In this document: positions 5,583 through 5,655 of the stretch, piece after piece | How the letters are laid out: every line of letters starts with the position of its first letter | Position numbering within the stretch: the first letter of the stretch is position 1 | Assembly: GCA_002497345.1 (NCBI GenBank) | Contig: DANS01000043.1 | Span: 46,624-52,278 of the forward strand | Origin: Thermoproteus sp. UBA157 | GTDB taxonomy: Archaea > Thermoproteota > Thermoprotei > Thermoproteales > Thermoproteaceae | Length of the DNA stretch: 5,655 nucleotides | Direction of reading: 5' to 3' | Made by a program: the position numbers and the translations under genes | The notes under the pieces: generated by a model | Told to the model about the DNA's origin: nothing | Database searches by the model: none | What the model saw: only the letters and a program-made list of their open reading frames with translations

Positions 5583-5655
5583 TTAGCGCTCCAGATCGAC
5601 GCCGGGCGCGACCTCCACCAGCGCGAGGCCGCTCCGCGTGAGCTTAAACACGGCG
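5583..5655 (-). CDS. CoA-transferase-like protein, 3' end of the reading frame (5' end outside the window)
   Basis: The last 23 codons before an in-frame TAA (5585-5583) read AVFKLTRSGLALVEVAPGVD, then LER. From memory this matches the end region of family I CoA-transferases of the acetate/3-ketoacid (SCOT/YdiF) type, where a GLxLxEIAPGxDLExD segment comes close to the C-terminus. Such enzymes move CoA between carboxylic acids. The family members continue about 25-30 residues further, and here that continuation is present beyond the stop in the same frame. The visible part is too short to assign a substrate. It carries no active-site residue. Confidence 0.6.
   Translation of the reverse strand, partial: AVFKLTRSGLALVEVAPGVDLER

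Overview
The window is a GC-rich stretch with every recognisable gene on the minus strand. It most likely comes from a hyperthermophilic crenarchaeon of the Thermoproteales (Thermoproteus/Pyrobaculum/Caldivirga group). The reasons are archaeal BRE/TATA promoters in place of -35/-10 boxes, start codons 22-23 nt from the TATA centre (leaderless transcripts), a paired CydA/CydA' oxidase of the type known only in Archaea, and a codon style rich in ATA and AGG. The genus is an inference from style, not proved.

Layout in the direction of transcription (right to left). (1) 5655-5499: the 3' end of a CoA-transferase-like gene. An in-frame TAA at 5585-5583 cuts off a still recognisable C-terminal tail. 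(2) 5445-3931: a polytopic Wzx/MOP-type flippase, starting with GTG behind its own TATA box. (3) 3907-2957: an NAD-dependent sugar-nucleotide epimerase of the GalE type. Its TATA box contains the stop codon of the flippase gene and is nearly identical to the flippase promoter. (4) 2973-1882: overlapping the epimerase by 17 nt, a threonine-synthase-like protein with an N-terminal zinc ribbon and a C-terminal winged helix. The PLP lysine is Met and the other PLP motifs are lost, so it looks like an enzyme fold reused as a regulator or sensor. (5) After a 112-bp AT-rich gap with a TATA box and a tandem 18-bp repeat, cydA (1769-408). (6) One base after the cydA stop, a second CydA-like gene (cydA', from 406 to beyond the left edge).

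Two functional blocks can be inferred. Flippase plus epimerase suggests synthesis and export of a surface glycan or lipid-linked oligosaccharide. CydA plus CydA' forms a bd-family quinol:oxygen reductase for respiration or oxygen scavenging. The pseudo-threonine-synthase/winged-helix protein lies between the blocks, co-transcribed with the epimerase and just upstream of the cydAA' promoter. It is the least understood and most interesting gene here.
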